In this document: positions 50,233 to 61,147 of the stretch, piece after piece
Layout of the letters: every line of letters begins with the position of its first letter
Numbering within the stretch: the stretch's first letter is position 1
NCBI GenBank assembly: GCA_035248725.1
Contig: DATFHG010000078.1
Span: forward strand, 1-64,000
Source of the DNA: DASPMP01 sp035248725
Lineage (GTDB): Bacteria; Gemmatimonadota; Gemmatimonadetes; Gemmatimonadales; Gemmatimonadaceae
Length of the DNA stretch: 64,000 nucleotides
Reading direction: 5' to 3'
Notes under the pieces: model-generated
What the model saw: only the letters and a program-made list of their open reading frames with translations
What the model was told of the DNA's origin: nothing
The model's database searches: none
Position numbers and translations under genes: made by a program

Positions 50233-53200
50233 ATGAGAAGCTGGATGCCTGGTGCGGGCGCTTCGAGCGCGCGCGCTCTGTGGCGTTCGTCGTGGCGGGT
50301 GGCCACGCGAATCGGGTTGGTGGTTCTGCTGGTCTTCCCCGCACGGCTCATCGCGCAGAGCGGCGTGGTTGCCGGGACGGTGGTCAGCGCCGCCCAGGAA
50401 CCGATCAGTGGTGCGCGTGTGGATGTGGTGGGCACAACGTTGCGCGGCACGACCGACGAAAACGGCCGCTTCCGCATCGCTGGCGTGAGCGGAACCGTGG
50501 TCTCCCTCGAGGTGCGCCGCATCGGGTATCGTCTCGCGCGCATATCCGCGCGCGTCGGCGCGGAGGACAACCAAATCGTCCTCACGAGCAGCCCGACGAG
50601 CCTCGAGGCCGTCGTGGTGACGGGTACTCCCGGCGCCGCGCAGAAACGCGAGCTTGGCAATGCGGTCGGAACGATCAACGCAGCCGACGTGGTTGCGACC
50701 GCGCCCGTGATGAACGTGCAGGGCCTGCTGAACGGTCGATCCCCCAGCGTCGTCGTCATGCCGACGTCCGGCCAGGTGGGCACGGGTTCCCAGATCCGCA
50801 TTCGGGGTCTCTCGAGTCTGTCCCTCGGCAACAATCCGTTGATCTTCGTCGACGGTGTGCGCGTGAACAACGAAGCGGCGACGGGGCCGATCAGTCAGGC
50901 GTTCGGCTCGGCTCCGATTTCGCGGCTCAACGATTTCAACCCGAACGAAATCGAATCGATCGAGATCCTGAAGGGACCGAGTGCCGCGACGCTGTACGGA
51001 ACGGAAGCGGCGAACGGGGTCATCAACATCATCACCAAGAAAGGCGCTGCCTCGGCGAAGCCGAGATGGACGTTCACGACGCGACAGGGCGTGAACTACT
51101 TCGCGAACTATCGCGATCGCTTTCCCGTGAACTACGGCCCGATGCGGAATGCCGCCGGGACGACGGCCGGTCAGCAGGTGGTTGCGCTGGATTTCGATTC
51201 GCTGCTCGTGGGTAACTGCGGCGACTCGATCGCGACTCGCCTGGGCAGGAAGTGCGACATCTTCCGCAACGGCCAGCACCAGGAGACGGACCTCTCGGTG
51301 ACGGGAGGCGTCGGCGCGCTGAATTACTTCGCCAGCGGCGGCCTGCTCGACGATCAGGGCGCGGAGCCGCGCAGCAGCGTTCGGCACTACAGCGGCCGAC
51401 TGAACCTCAGCTTCGCCGCGACGGACAAGTTCCGGATCTCGACGAACATCGGCCACATCACCGGCCCCACGGCGGTGCCGTGCGACGCCGGCTGCGGCGG
51501 CTACACGTGGACCACGCTGTCGGCGACGCCGTCGAACTACAATCTTGCGACGCGTCACGGATTCCACAGCAGTCTGCCGTATCAGTACGACCAGACGGTG
51601 GTCCTCTGGCAGGATCTGTCGCGGACCACGGCCAGCGTGCGGTTCGAGCATCAGCCGACCGCGTGGCTCTCCCATCGTCTCGTGCTCGGCGGGGACATCA
51701 CCCGCGAGGGCAATAACGAGTGGGACCCGCGCATCGATTCGCTCCAGTCCAACGGCTATCGCGAGATCACCGACCGCGACGTCACGGATCGTTCGCTCGA
51801 CTACTCCGCGAGCGCGATCTGGAACTACGACCCGACGATGCGTTTCACCACATCGGCCGGTGCGCAGTACTTCACGAACAGCATTCACTCCGTGTTCGCG
51901 AGCGGCTCGGTGTTTCCGACCCCCGGGCTCAAGTCGGTCACGTCGACGACGGCCAACAAGACAAACTCGGAAGGATTCCTGGACGACAAGTCGCTTGGCA
52001 TTTACCTGCAAGAAGAATTCGGGTGGCGGGACCGTTTGTATCTCACCGCCGCGTTGCGCAACGACGACCACAGCGCGTTCGGGAGTCAGTTCAACCGGGT
52101 GACGTACCCCAAGTACTCGCTGAGCTATGTCGTCAGCGACGAGCCGTGGTTCAAGGTGCCCGGGCTCGGCGATCGCATCAGCGAGGCACGACTGCGCCTG
52201 GCGTACGGGCAGTCGGGAAAGGCGCCAGCGACGTACGCGTCCATCCGGACGTACTCGCCGACGTCGGGGCCGAACGATTCTCCCGCGGTCACGTCGTTCA
52301 CGATCGGCAATCCGAATCTTGGTCCGGAGATCAGCAGCGAGCTCGAAGCGGGCTTCGATCTCGGCGTGCTGAACGATCGTGCCGGCGTCGAGTTCACCTA
52401 CTACAACAAGAAGACGCGCGATGCGATCCTCGATCGCGTCGTGCCGCCATCCGCCGGTCAGATCTCCATCTTGAACGGGTTGTCAGCAACGCAGCCGATC
52501 AACATCGGCGCGATCGTCAACAAGGGCATCGAGCTCGCCGTGCGCGGAACGCCGTATCGCGGCGACATGGCGGGACTGGACCTCACCGCGAGCATCTCGA
52601 CGAACGACAACGAGGTCACGGACCTCGGGCTCCCGGGGCAGTACTTCGTTTCCGCAGGAACGTTCCTGCGGCATCAGGTGGGCTATCCGGCGTTCGCCTG
52701 GTTCGAGAAGCGATTGGTGTCGACGTCGTTCAACCGCACGACTGGCGTGGCGTCCAACCTCATGTGCGCGGATACCATTCCCGGTTCGGGCGGAAAGGAA
52801 AAGCCGAACAGCGCCGTGCCGTGCGCGACGGCGCCAGCGGTATATCTCGGCCGGTCCATACCGCCGCGTGAGATGTCGTTCAGCGGCAACCTCACGCTGC
52901 TCCAGCGCTTTCACGTGTACACGATGTTCGATGTGAAGAACGGCCACAAAAAGCTCGACGGCAACACGCGCGTGCGCTGTGGCATCTTCGGCCGCTGCCT
53001 GGAGAACTTCGTGAACCTCCCGGATGCGCAGCTCACGAACTTCCCGAATCTCAAGCAGACCGTCGACTCGATGACCGTCGCGCGATATCAGTCGAACAGC
53101 ACCATCGTGGATTACCTGATCACGAAGGCGAACTTCGGCCGCTGGCGCGAGCTCACCTTCTCGTACGACATCCCGAATCGCTACGCGCAGCGCGCCGGCG

Positions 53201-53376
53201 CGGACCACGCGAGCATCGCGCTGTCCGGACGCAATCTGAAGTTGTGGACCAGTTATCAGGGTTTCGAGCCCGAGGCGATGTTCCTCGGCGGCACGCGCGG
53301 CGGAAACGCGGCGTGGGAGCAAACGACACTTCCGCAGCTGACTTCGTGGTACGTGTCCCTCAACGTCGGCTTCTGA
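50233..53376 (+). CDS. SusC/RagA-type TonB-dependent outer-membrane receptor
   Basis: The 1047-residue product imports bulky substrates through the outer membrane using TonB energy. A signal peptide (VATRIGLVVLLVFPARLIAQ) is followed by a carboxypeptidase-like regulatory domain (GVVAGTVVSAAQEPISGARV...). The plug follows (about residues 130-270), with QIRIRGLSSLSLGNNPLIFVDGVRVN and VINIITKKGAASA, and then a beta-barrel that ends in aromatic residues (WYVSLNVGF). SusC-like proteins form a complex with the SusD-type lipoprotein encoded 10 bases downstream. No polysaccharide-degrading gene is nearby, so the substrate is unknown. Confidence 0.94.
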   Translation: MRSWMPGAGASSARALWRSSWRVATRIGLVVLLVFPARLIAQSGVVAGTVVSAAQEPISGARVDVVGTTLRGTTDENGRFRIAGVSGTVVSLEVRRIGYRLARISARVGAEDNQIVLTSSPTSLEAVVVTGTPGAAQKRELGNAVGTINAADVVATAPVMNVQGLLNGRSPSVVVMPTSGQVGTGSQIRIRGLSSLSLGNNPLIFVDGVRVNNEAATGPISQAFGSAPISRLNDFNPNEIESIEILKGPSAATLYGTEAANGVINIITKKGAASAKPRWTFTTRQGVNYFANYRDRFPVNYGPMRNAAGTTAGQQVVALDFDSLLVGNCGDSIATRLGRKCDIFRNGQHQETDLSVTGGVGALNYFASGGLLDDQGAEPRSSVRHYSGRLNLSFAATDKFRISTNIGHITGPTAVPCDAGCGGYTWTTLSATPSNYNLATRHGFHSSLPYQYDQTVVLWQDLSRTTASVRFEHQPTAWLSHRLVLGGDITREGNNEWDPRIDSLQSNGYREITDRDVTDRSLDYSASAIWNYDPTMRFTTSAGAQYFTNSIHSVFASGSVFPTPGLKSVTSTTANKTNSEGFLDDKSLGIYLQEEFGWRDRLYLTAALRNDDHSAFGSQFNRVTYPKYSLSYVVSDEPWFKVPGLGDRISEARLRLAYGQSGKAPATYASIRTYSPTSGPNDSPAVTSFTIGNPNLGPEISSELEAGFDLGVLNDRAGVEFTYYNKKTRDAILDRVVPPSAGQISILNGLSATQPINIGAIVNKGIELAVRGTPYRGDMAGLDLTASISTNDNEVTDLGLPGQYFVSAGTFLRHQVGYPAFAWFEKRLVSTSFNRTTGVASNLMCADTIPGSGGKEKPNSAVPCATAPAVYLGRSIPPREMSFSGNLTLLQRFHVYTMFDVKNGHKKLDGNTRVRCGIFGRCLENFVNLPDAQLTNFPNLKQTVDSMTVARYQSNSTIVDYLITKANFGRWRELTFSYDIPNRYAQRAGADHASIALSGRNLKLWTSYQGFEPEAMFLGGTRGGNAAWEQTTLPQLTSWYVSLNVGF

Positions 53377-53386
53377 GGGCCGAACA

Positions 53387-54715
53387 ATGACGAATAGATC
53401 GATACGACATCTTGGCGCGCTCGCGGTCGCCATGGTTGGCGCGACGCTGGTGGGCGCCTGCGACCTCGGCAAGGCATTGAACGTCGAACCTGCCGACCGC
53501 ATCGCTGCAGTGGATCTCGAGAATCCGGCCAACGCGACACTGCTCGTCGCAGGCGCCGCCGCCGACTTCGACTGCGCCTTCAACTCATATGTGGTGGTGG
53601 GCGCGCTGATCACGCAGGAGCTGGTGGACGCGCTGCAGACCGCGGATCGCTGGCCATACAATCAGCGAACCGTCACGCCCGCCAACTCCCGGTACTCTCG
53701 AAATGATTGCACGGGACTGGGCATCTACGCGCCACTGCAGCAGTCGCGCGTGTCCGCGAACAATGCTCGACGCCTGCTGGAAGGCTGGACCGACGTCCAG
53801 GTCCCGGGACGGCAGCTCCTGATCGCTCGCGCGGCTGCATACGAAGGATGGGCGCAGCTGCTCATGGGCGAGAGTTTCAAGGAGACGGTCTTCTCGCACT
53901 TGAACGGCGAGGACGTGGTGTATGGAACGAAGATCACGCGGCAGGAAGCGCTGGACTCTGCCGTCACCACGCTGACGCAGGCCATCACGACTGCCTCCTC
54001 GGTCGGAGGCGTATCCGCCGACAGCGTGCGCTTCTTCGCGCTGGTCGGCCGCGCTCGTGCGTATCAGGACCTGGCGTACATCGCGAACCCGGCCAGCCCT
54101 GACCTCACACTGGCGCGAGCGGATGCGGCGAGCGTGCCGGCGAACTTCGTCTGGAATGTGACCGCCTCGGCCACCACGGCGCGACGCAACAACCGCGTGT
54201 TCCAGGAAAGCAACACGACGGTCACGCAGCAGAGCTCCTCGGTGGGGCCGTATTACCGCACGCTCAATGATCCGCGCGTGCCGGTGCAGAACATGAATCG
54301 CGTGAGCAACGGGACCAATGTGCCGCAGTGGGCACAGCGGAAATACACCGCCGTCAGCTCGCCGATTCCGGCCGCGACCGGCGCGGAAATGCAGCTGCTC
54401 ATCGCGGAAGCGGATCGCACGACCAACCGCGCGAATACGCTCGCGATCATCGCGGCTTTCCGCACCGCGGGTGGTCAGGGCCCGTACACCGGCACGACGG
54501 CCGCGCAGGATCTGGCGGAGATTCAGGATCAACGCCGCCGCGCGCTATGGCTGACCGGTACGTACCTCGGCGACGTGATTCGCTACAACATCACCCTCAC
54601 CCCGCCGGAAGGTGCGACGACGCCATGGGGCCAGCAGTACGGCCCAGCCGAGGGTCAGAACCAACTCCTGCCGCTACCGGACGTCGAGATTCAGAATAAT
54701 CCGATGTTACACTGA
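53387..54715 (+). CDS. SusD/RagB-type outer-membrane substrate-binding lipoprotein
   Basis: The 442-residue product has a lipoprotein signal (MVGATLVGAC, Cys25) and the helical SusD fold. Visible parts are the N-terminal DLENPANATLLVAGAAADFDCAF, TPR-like helices such as RQLLIARAAAYEGWAQLLMGE, and the C-terminal RRRALWLTGTYLGDVIRYN segment. The C-terminus NQLLPLPDVEIQNNP is the usual end of the family. It binds ligand on the cell surface over the SusC channel. The gene follows the receptor by 10 bases and ends with a strong terminator. Confidence 0.93.
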   Translation: MTNRSIRHLGALAVAMVGATLVGACDLGKALNVEPADRIAAVDLENPANATLLVAGAAADFDCAFNSYVVVGALITQELVDALQTADRWPYNQRTVTPANSRYSRNDCTGLGIYAPLQQSRVSANNARRLLEGWTDVQVPGRQLLIARAAAYEGWAQLLMGESFKETVFSHLNGEDVVYGTKITRQEALDSAVTTLTQAITTASSVGGVSADSVRFFALVGRARAYQDLAYIANPASPDLTLARADAASVPANFVWNVTASATTARRNNRVFQESNTTVTQQSSSVGPYYRTLNDPRVPVQNMNRVSNGTNVPQWAQRKYTAVSSPIPAATGAEMQLLIAEADRTTNRANTLAIIAAFRTAGGQGPYTGTTAAQDLAEIQDQRRRALWLTGTYLGDVIRYNITLTPPEGATTPWGQQYGPAEGQNQLLPLPDVEIQNNPMLH

Positions 54716-54735
54716 TCCGGCGGGACGCAGTCCGG

Positions 54736-54767
54736 GGCCCGGCACGCATGTGCCGGGCCTTTTTTTT
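54736..54767 (+). terminator. Terminator after the SusD-type gene
   Basis: GGCCCGGCA (54736-54744) pairs with TGCCGGGCC (54751-54759) around a short loop, and eight T residues follow. It ends the SusC/SusD operon and insulates the next regulator gene. Confidence 0.93.
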
Positions 54768-54801
54768 CGACCATCCTTGCCTGGGCCAGGACGCGCGTTA
54801 T

Positions 54802-54819
54802 TATCCGGTCATCCGGATA
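54802..54819. promoter_or_regulatory. Palindromic operator candidate before the ArsR-type regulator
   Basis: TATCCGG (54802-54808) and CCGGATA (54813-54819) form a perfect seven-base inverted repeat with centre TCAT, ending five bases before the ATG at 54825. The position suits autorepression by the ArsR-family protein it precedes. The motif is AT-edged, unlike its GC-rich surroundings. Confidence 0.55.
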
Positions 54820-54824
54820 TATTG

Positions 54825-55772
54825 ATGGCTAAGGCTGCGATCGTCCTCGACAAACTCGGCACGCTGGCCGACCCGACGCGCGCGCGGATCCTCCTCCTGC
54901 TCGAGGGGACCGAGCTGACGGTCGGCGAGTTGTGCCAAGTCATGCAACAACCGCAATCGACGGTGAGCCGGCATCTCAAGATCCTGAGCGACGAGGGTTG
55001 GGTGGTGGCGCGCGACTCCGGAGCGAGCCGCTTCTATACCATGATGCCGTCGCGGCTCGACGTCTTCGCACGGCGGCTCTGGAACGTGGTTCGCGAGCAG
55101 ATGCGCGCGAGCAGCTCGGCGCAGCAGGACGCCCGGCGCCGCGAGAGTGTGCTCGCGTCGCGTCGCATCAAGATGCAGACGTTTTTCACAAACGCCGCGT
55201 CCGGCTGGGATGCAATGCGCGCGGATCTGATCGGCGCGCGCACGGATCTGCTCGCGCTGCTCGATCTCTTCGACGACGGCTGGACCGTGGGCGATCTGGG
55301 CTGCGGTACCGGCCACCTCAGCGAGGCGGTGGCGCCCGTGGTGGGCCAGGTGATCGCGGTCGACGAATCCGGCGCGATGTTGTCCGCCGCCAAACGACGC
55401 CTCGCCCCGTTTGCCAACGTCGACGTACGCAGCGGCAGCGTGGAGGCGCTTCCGATCGAGGATGGTGCACTCGATGTCGCGCTGCTCTTCATGGTCACCC
55501 ATTTCGTGCTGGAGCCCGTGAAAGTGCTGTCGGAGATGCGTCGCGTGCTGAAGCCATCCGGCCGCGCCGTGATTCTCGACCTCACCGCACACGAGCGCGA
55601 GGAGTACTCGCTCCAGATGGGTCACGTATGGCAGGGCTTTTCGGAGGAGCAGGTGCGCACCTGGGTCGCGGACGCGGGGCTCGCGGTCGCGCGCTACCGC
55701 GTGCTGGCCACCGATCCGAAGGCAAAGGGACCGGCGCTGTTCTCGCTGGTCGCGAAAAAGGGAAAACGCTAA
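54825..55772 (+). CDS. ArsR-family regulator fused to a SAM-dependent methyltransferase domain
   Basis: The 315-residue product has an ArsR winged helix (about residues 5-90: LADPTRARILLLLEG, LCQVMQQPQSTVSRHLKIL). A linker and a class I methyltransferase domain follow (about 130-280), with the SAM motif VGDLGCGTGHLSEAV and a family pattern like DVALLFMVTHFVLEP. Such fusions are encoded next to S-adenosylhomocysteine hydrolase genes. The methyltransferase fold may sense SAM or SAH rather than methylate. It precedes ahcY by 18 bases and has a palindrome at its own start, so it likely controls this operon. Confidence 0.9.
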   Translation: MAKAAIVLDKLGTLADPTRARILLLLEGTELTVGELCQVMQQPQSTVSRHLKILSDEGWVVARDSGASRFYTMMPSRLDVFARRLWNVVREQMRASSSAQQDARRRESVLASRRIKMQTFFTNAASGWDAMRADLIGARTDLLALLDLFDDGWTVGDLGCGTGHLSEAVAPVVGQVIAVDESGAMLSAAKRRLAPFANVDVRSGSVEALPIEDGALDVALLFMVTHFVLEPVKVLSEMRRVLKPSGRAVILDLTAHEREEYSLQMGHVWQGFSEEQVRTWVADAGLAVARYRVLATDPKAKGPALFSLVAKKGKR

Positions 55773-55790
55773 AACAACCGGAAACGACTC

Positions 55791-57281
<1,491 letters not shown>

Positions 57282-57293
57282 GACGCCAAACGC

Positions 57294-57325
57294 AAAAGCG
57301 CCCTCGGCACGCCGAGGGCGCTTTT
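57294..57325. terminator. Bidirectional terminator between ahcY and the convergent hypothetical gene
   Basis: A perfect 14-bp stem (57294-57307 with 57312-57325) closes on CACG. A- and T-runs at its ends let it serve both directions. It lies 13 bases past the ahcY stop. Confidence 0.9.
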
Positions 57326-57344
57326 CGTTCTTGTGGGCGCAGAG

Positions 57345-57860
57345 TTAGTCGCCGTGCCCCTTGTTCTTCCTGCCGTGCGCGTGACCGCGCGAGTTCTCCT
57401 GCCCCTTGCCGTTCGTTGCCCGCTCGCTGCGATCGGACCTGTCGTTCTCGATCTCGTCATCGTCGTCGCCGCGTGACTGGCGATCGAGCGCGCTCCCGCT
57501 GCGATTCTTCAGCTTGTCCTTGTATTTCCCCTTGCCGGGGAACGCGTTCACATCGCCATAGATGACGTGCGAGTTCGCCGTGGTGAGGCGCTGGCGTTCC
57601 GCCGTCGCACAGTCGGTGACCGCAGGCTGATGACCCGGCGGCACATTGTCGATCCACAGGCGGCACATCCCGCGCGGCGGCAGTTGCCCCGGCGGAATGC
57701 GATCGGTGCGATCCGAGCCGGACAACACGGCTGCGACGTCGCCCGTCGACGTCGTGGTCGATCCACGGCCCGGATGATCGCGTCGGGCAGTGATCTGGGC
57801 GGCGAGCGGCGTGGCGAGGACAACGAGGCCCAGCACCGCGCGCGAAATTGTCGAGTTCAT
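57345..57860 (-). CDS. Exported low-complexity hypothetical protein
   Basis: The 171-residue product has a signal peptide (ISRAVLGLVVLATPLAAQ). A middle region has two cysteines (GMCRLWIDNVPPGHQPAVTDCATAE) that could form a disulfide and a Pro-rich loop. The second half is highly charged (SRGDDDDEIENDRSDRSERA, then GHAHGRKNKGHGD) with Lys, His and Gly. ATG 57860 has AGGAG seven bases upstream. The middle part resembles small 'RcnB-like'/hypothetical proteins in general character, but no family is assigned. Confidence 0.7.
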   Translation of the reverse strand: MNSTISRAVLGLVVLATPLAAQITARRDHPGRGSTTTSTGDVAAVLSGSDRTDRIPPGQLPPRGMCRLWIDNVPPGHQPAVTDCATAERQRLTTANSHVIYGDVNAFPGKGKYKDKLKNRSGSALDRQSRGDDDDEIENDRSDRSERATNGKGQENSRGHAHGRKNKGHGD

Positions 57861-58080
57861 GTGCACTCCTGGGTTTGCAACTGAGCCGGCGATGAATGCA
57901 GTCGCGGTGCCGCGACGAGCCGTGCGCGCTTCTTCGCGTAAGTGCTTCGGCCGACTGTATCTGTGGCGAAGCGAACACGAGAGCATCTCGAGCCGGATGT
58001 CCACGGAATTCAGCCGAATCGTCCACATGGTGAGATTGCAACTGTGACGCGCGTCCACCTCTTGCAACGTCCTGAAGTGC

Positions 58081-58800
58081 ATGAGACGCGCGCTGCTCCT
58101 GCTCGGCCTTCCACTCGCCCTGGCCTGCAACCGGGGGGACGGTGACCAGCCACTTCGACGCGCGGATGGGTCACTGCTCTCCGAGGCGGGAGGCGAGGTG
58201 AGCCTTTCCGACGGCAGCCGCTTGCAGTTCGTGATCACGAGCGAGCGCTACAAGCAGTGGGAAGCTGCCCGCGCGGGTCTGAGCAAAAGCGTCGTCGCGA
58301 AATTCGGCGCGCTATTGAAGCCGAAGGCACCGACGCGACAGAGCATCGATCGCGCGACCGCGTACTTGGTGAGCGAGGCGCAGACCAGGCAGGCTATCCA
58401 ACGAACGGGAATGTCCGTGCAGGATTTCGTGCTCATGACCGTCGCGCTCGAACAGGAGATGCAACTCGCGAACGGCCGAGGGGCCGCGTCGGCAGACGCT
58501 CCGGTTGTCGCCGATGCGTCGCCATCTCCGGTCGACACCGCGTACGCGTTGCCGAACATTCCGGCGGCGCAGGTCCCAGTCGTCCCACCCCCGCCGCCGT
58601 CCGACGTCGCGGATACCGCATCGCGCCGGGATACCCTCGTGCCTCCGCGGCGGGATTCCGTCGTGAAACGTGATACCACGAGGCGCCGCGACAGCATCCG
58701 CGTCGACACGACGGCCCCCAAGGCCGATACGACTGCGGCGCCGCGCGTGGACAGCACGCTCGATCGCAGGCCGCTCACCGACTCGATACCGCCGCGATAA
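58081..58800 (+). CDS. Lipoprotein with Pro-rich linker and RRD(S/T) repeats
   Basis: The 239-residue product has a lipoprotein signal (LLLGLPLALAC, Cys16). A helical domain follows (about residues 40-135: RLQFVITSERYKQWEAAR to MTVALEQEMQLANG), then a Pro-rich linker (VPVVPPPPPSD). The C-terminal 60 residues repeat Arg-Asp-(Ser/Thr) units (SRRDTLV, RRDSVVKRDTTRRRDSIRVDTT). The charged repeats may bind a charged surface or cell-wall polymer. Family not recognised. The next gene follows after 10 bases. Confidence 0.7.
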   Translation: MRRALLLLGLPLALACNRGDGDQPLRRADGSLLSEAGGEVSLSDGSRLQFVITSERYKQWEAARAGLSKSVVAKFGALLKPKAPTRQSIDRATAYLVSEAQTRQAIQRTGMSVQDFVLMTVALEQEMQLANGRGAASADAPVVADASPSPVDTAYALPNIPAAQVPVVPPPPPSDVADTASRRDTLVPPRRDSVVKRDTTRRRDSIRVDTTAPKADTTAAPRVDSTLDRRPLTDSIPPR

Positions 58801-58810
58801 TTTCGAGCGC

Positions 58811-59140
58811 GTGAAGCGGAATTCGCGGGGCGCGTCCAACAGCTACGCGCGCATCTACGCGACGGTCCGTCGCGTTCCGAAGGGACGCGTCGCGACGTAT
58901 GGGCAGATTGCGCGACTGGCGGGCCTGCCCGGGGACGCCCGCCAGGTCGGTTACGCGCTGCATGCTCTGCCTCGAAGTACTGCCGTTCCATGGCAGCGCG
59001 TCGTGAACGCCGCGGGATCGATCAGCCTTCGTCGCACGGACGGTGCGATCACGCAGCGCCTCCTGCTCGAGCGGGAAGGCGTGCGATTCGACGCACGCGG
59101 CCGCGTCGCGCTGGCGACGTTCGGCTGGCGTCCACGGTGA
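58811..59140 (+). CDS. Alkyltransferase-like protein (ATL), MGMT fold without the acceptor cysteine
   Basis: ATL proteins bind O6-alkylguanine in DNA and flag it for nucleotide excision repair but cannot remove the alkyl group. The 109-residue product aligns with the C-terminal domain of O6-methylguanine methyltransferases: VPKGRVATYGQIARLAGLPG, ARQVGYALHALP and a helix-turn-helix. The PCHRV motif is PWQRVV, so the acceptor cysteine is Trp61. The reading starts at GTG 58811. It complements Ada, which is encoded in the same window and has its cysteine. Confidence 0.9.
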   Translation: MKRNSRGASNSYARIYATVRRVPKGRVATYGQIARLAGLPGDARQVGYALHALPRSTAVPWQRVVNAAGSISLRRTDGAITQRLLLEREGVRFDARGRVALATFGWRPR

Positions 59141-59153
59141 CTTCTCCCTGCGT

Positions 59154-60494
59154 TCAGGCTCGCCTATCGGTCGTCGCGACGCGGCGATCGCGCTTCCAAT
59201 AGAGGTACACCGGCACGCCGAGGAGCAGGATGAGCACGCCCATGCCGGCGTCGCGTGGAAACTGGATGATTGTGCTCAGCGCGAGCGTCCAGAACGCGAT
59301 CACGAAGATGGACGTCGTCCATGGATGACCGGGCATGCGCATGCCGCGTACGGCGACGGGATCGCGGCGACGGAAGACCAGGAGCGCGGCGCCGGTGAGG
59401 CCGAAGAAGACCGCGTCGAGCGCCACGACGTAGTTGAGCACCTGCGCGTACAGGCCCACGACAGCGATCACCGATGCCCAGATGCCCTGGACGACGATCG
59501 CGACTACGGGCGCGCGCGTGCGGTCGCTGATCGTACCGACTTTCTCGAAGAACACGCCGTCGCGCGCCATGGCGAAATACACGCGCGGTGCCGTCAACAT
59601 TCCCTGACTGAGAAAGCCGACCGTCGAAATGGCGATGCCCGCGGCGATCGCCTTCGCGCCTACGGCTCCCAGCGCGCGGCGCATGACGTCGCTCGCCGGC
59701 GTGCTGGTCGACGCCAATGCCCCCGGCCCCAGCGCGACGATGCACACGACGTTGACGGCCAGGTACAGCATGACGACCCCGAGAACGCCGAGGAGGAGCC
59801 CGCGCGGCAGGTCCTGCTCCGGCTCCCGCATCTCACCGGAGACGAAGCTCGCGGTCTGCCACCCGCCATACGCGAAGAGAACCGGCACCATTGCCGCCAG
59901 GAAATGCGTCGCGTCAGTGCCGGCGGTGGCCGGCATCGCGTCATGTCCGCTCGTTCCGGGCTTCAGGGCATTCCAGCCCGCGAGGACGAGCATCACGATC
60001 GCTGCGATCTTCATGACCATGAACGTGTTCTGCACGTTGCTTCCCGAGCGCACGCCGAAACAGTTCACGATCGTGAGCGCGCCCAGGGTCACGACGGCGA
60101 TCACGGATCGCTCGATGTGCAGGCCGGTGAGCTCGCGAAAATAGTCGGCAAAGGTCATCGCAACGGCCGCCATTCCGCCGGTCTGCGTCACCAGGAGCAG
60201 CGTCCAGCCGTAGAGAAACGCGGCCATGGGATGAAAAGCGTCGCGCAGATAGGCGTACTGTCCGCCCACTTCGGGGCGTCGTTGCGCGAGCTCGGCATAG
60301 ACGAAAGCGCCGGCGAGCGCCACGATGCCGCCTGCCGTCCAGGCGAGCAGCATCAGGGATGGCACGCTCACGTGTCGCGCCACCTCCGACGGGTTGCGGA
60401 AGATTCCCGCGCCGACGATGCCGCCCATGACGATCATCGTGGCGTCGAACACGCCGAGCCGGCGCGCGAGCTCCTGCGGTCGCGAGAGCGTCAT
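59154..60494 (-). CDS. APC-superfamily amino-acid permease
   Basis: The 446-residue protein has about twelve membrane helices in the APC fold. The N-terminal helix motif FDATMIVMGGIVGAGIFRNP is the characteristic unwound GxG substrate-binding segment, and EVGGQYAYLRDAFHPMAAFLYGW and VLFAYGGWQTASFVSGEMREP are family hallmarks. It resembles LAT-type exchangers and other bacterial permeases; substrate specificity cannot be read. It is a single gene, divergent from the ECF sigma gene with 41 bases between. Confidence 0.9.
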   Translation of the reverse strand: MTLSRPQELARRLGVFDATMIVMGGIVGAGIFRNPSEVARHVSVPSLMLLAWTAGGIVALAGAFVYAELAQRRPEVGGQYAYLRDAFHPMAAFLYGWTLLLVTQTGGMAAVAMTFADYFRELTGLHIERSVIAVVTLGALTIVNCFGVRSGSNVQNTFMVMKIAAIVMLVLAGWNALKPGTSGHDAMPATAGTDATHFLAAMVPVLFAYGGWQTASFVSGEMREPEQDLPRGLLLGVLGVVMLYLAVNVVCIVALGPGALASTSTPASDVMRRALGAVGAKAIAAGIAISTVGFLSQGMLTAPRVYFAMARDGVFFEKVGTISDRTRAPVVAIVVQGIWASVIAVVGLYAQVLNYVVALDAVFFGLTGAALLVFRRRDPVAVRGMRMPGHPWTTSIFVIAFWTLALSTIIQFPRDAGMGVLILLLGVPVYLYWKRDRRVATTDRRA

Positions 60495-60535
60495 GCAGCC
60501 CCCAAACTATCGATCGAACGCTTTTCAGCGACAGC

Positions 60536-61147
60536 GTGTCTCATCTCTCGAGCATTCGACACGTGACGAGTACCGCCGTTGCCGTTGAGGTCCCGCCGTA
60601 CGTGAACGGCGAGCCCGAGCTGATTGCCCGGGTCCTCGCTGGAGACCGGAAGGCCGCGCGCGATCTGTATGACGCGCACGCGCCCCGGGTCTTTCGGTTG
60701 GCCTTTCGCTTCACCGGTGACGTCGAGCTCGCGCGAGAGTTCACACAGGAAACGTTCATCCGGGCGTTCGCCCAGTTGAATCGGTTTCGCGGCGACGCCG
60801 CGCTGTCCACCTGGCTGCATCGGGTGACCGTCAGCGTCGTGTCGAACGCGATGCGCAAGGTAAAGCGCTTTCGCAGCCGCGAGGCCGACCTCGACGAAGC
60901 GACACCCATGCCGGCGCAAGCGCCCGTCGCAGACCCCGATCTGCGTGATCGTCTGCACCGCGCGATCGACGAGCTGGCGGACATCTATCGCACCGCGTTC
61001 ATCATGCACGATCTCGAGGGATATACACACGAGGAGATGGCGAGCGTCCTCGGCGTCGCGGAGGGCACCTGCAAGAGCAGGCTGTCCGTCGCGCGAGCCC
61101 AGCTTCGTGAGAAGCTGGCGCCGTTCGCCAAGGAGTGGCTGGAGTGA
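60536..61147 (+). CDS. ECF-type RNA polymerase sigma factor
   Basis: The 203-residue product has ECF sigma regions 2 (LYDAHAPRVFRLAFRFTGDVELAREFTQETF) and 4 (LADIYRTAFIMHDLEGYTHEEMASVLGVAEGTCKSRL), as in the RpoE/SigW type. GTG 60536 is the longest option; GTG 60563 is also possible. It overlaps the next gene (GTGA), which encodes a membrane protein in the usual place of an anti-sigma factor. The operon extends to a HEAT-repeat protein. Confidence 0.92.
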   Translation: MSHLSSIRHVTSTAVAVEVPPYVNGEPELIARVLAGDRKAARDLYDAHAPRVFRLAFRFTGDVELAREFTQETFIRAFAQLNRFRGDAALSTWLHRVTVSVVSNAMRKVKRFRSREADLDEATPMPAQAPVADPDLRDRLHRAIDELADIYRTAFIMHDLEGYTHEEMASVLGVAEGTCKSRLSVARAQLREKLAPFAKEWLE

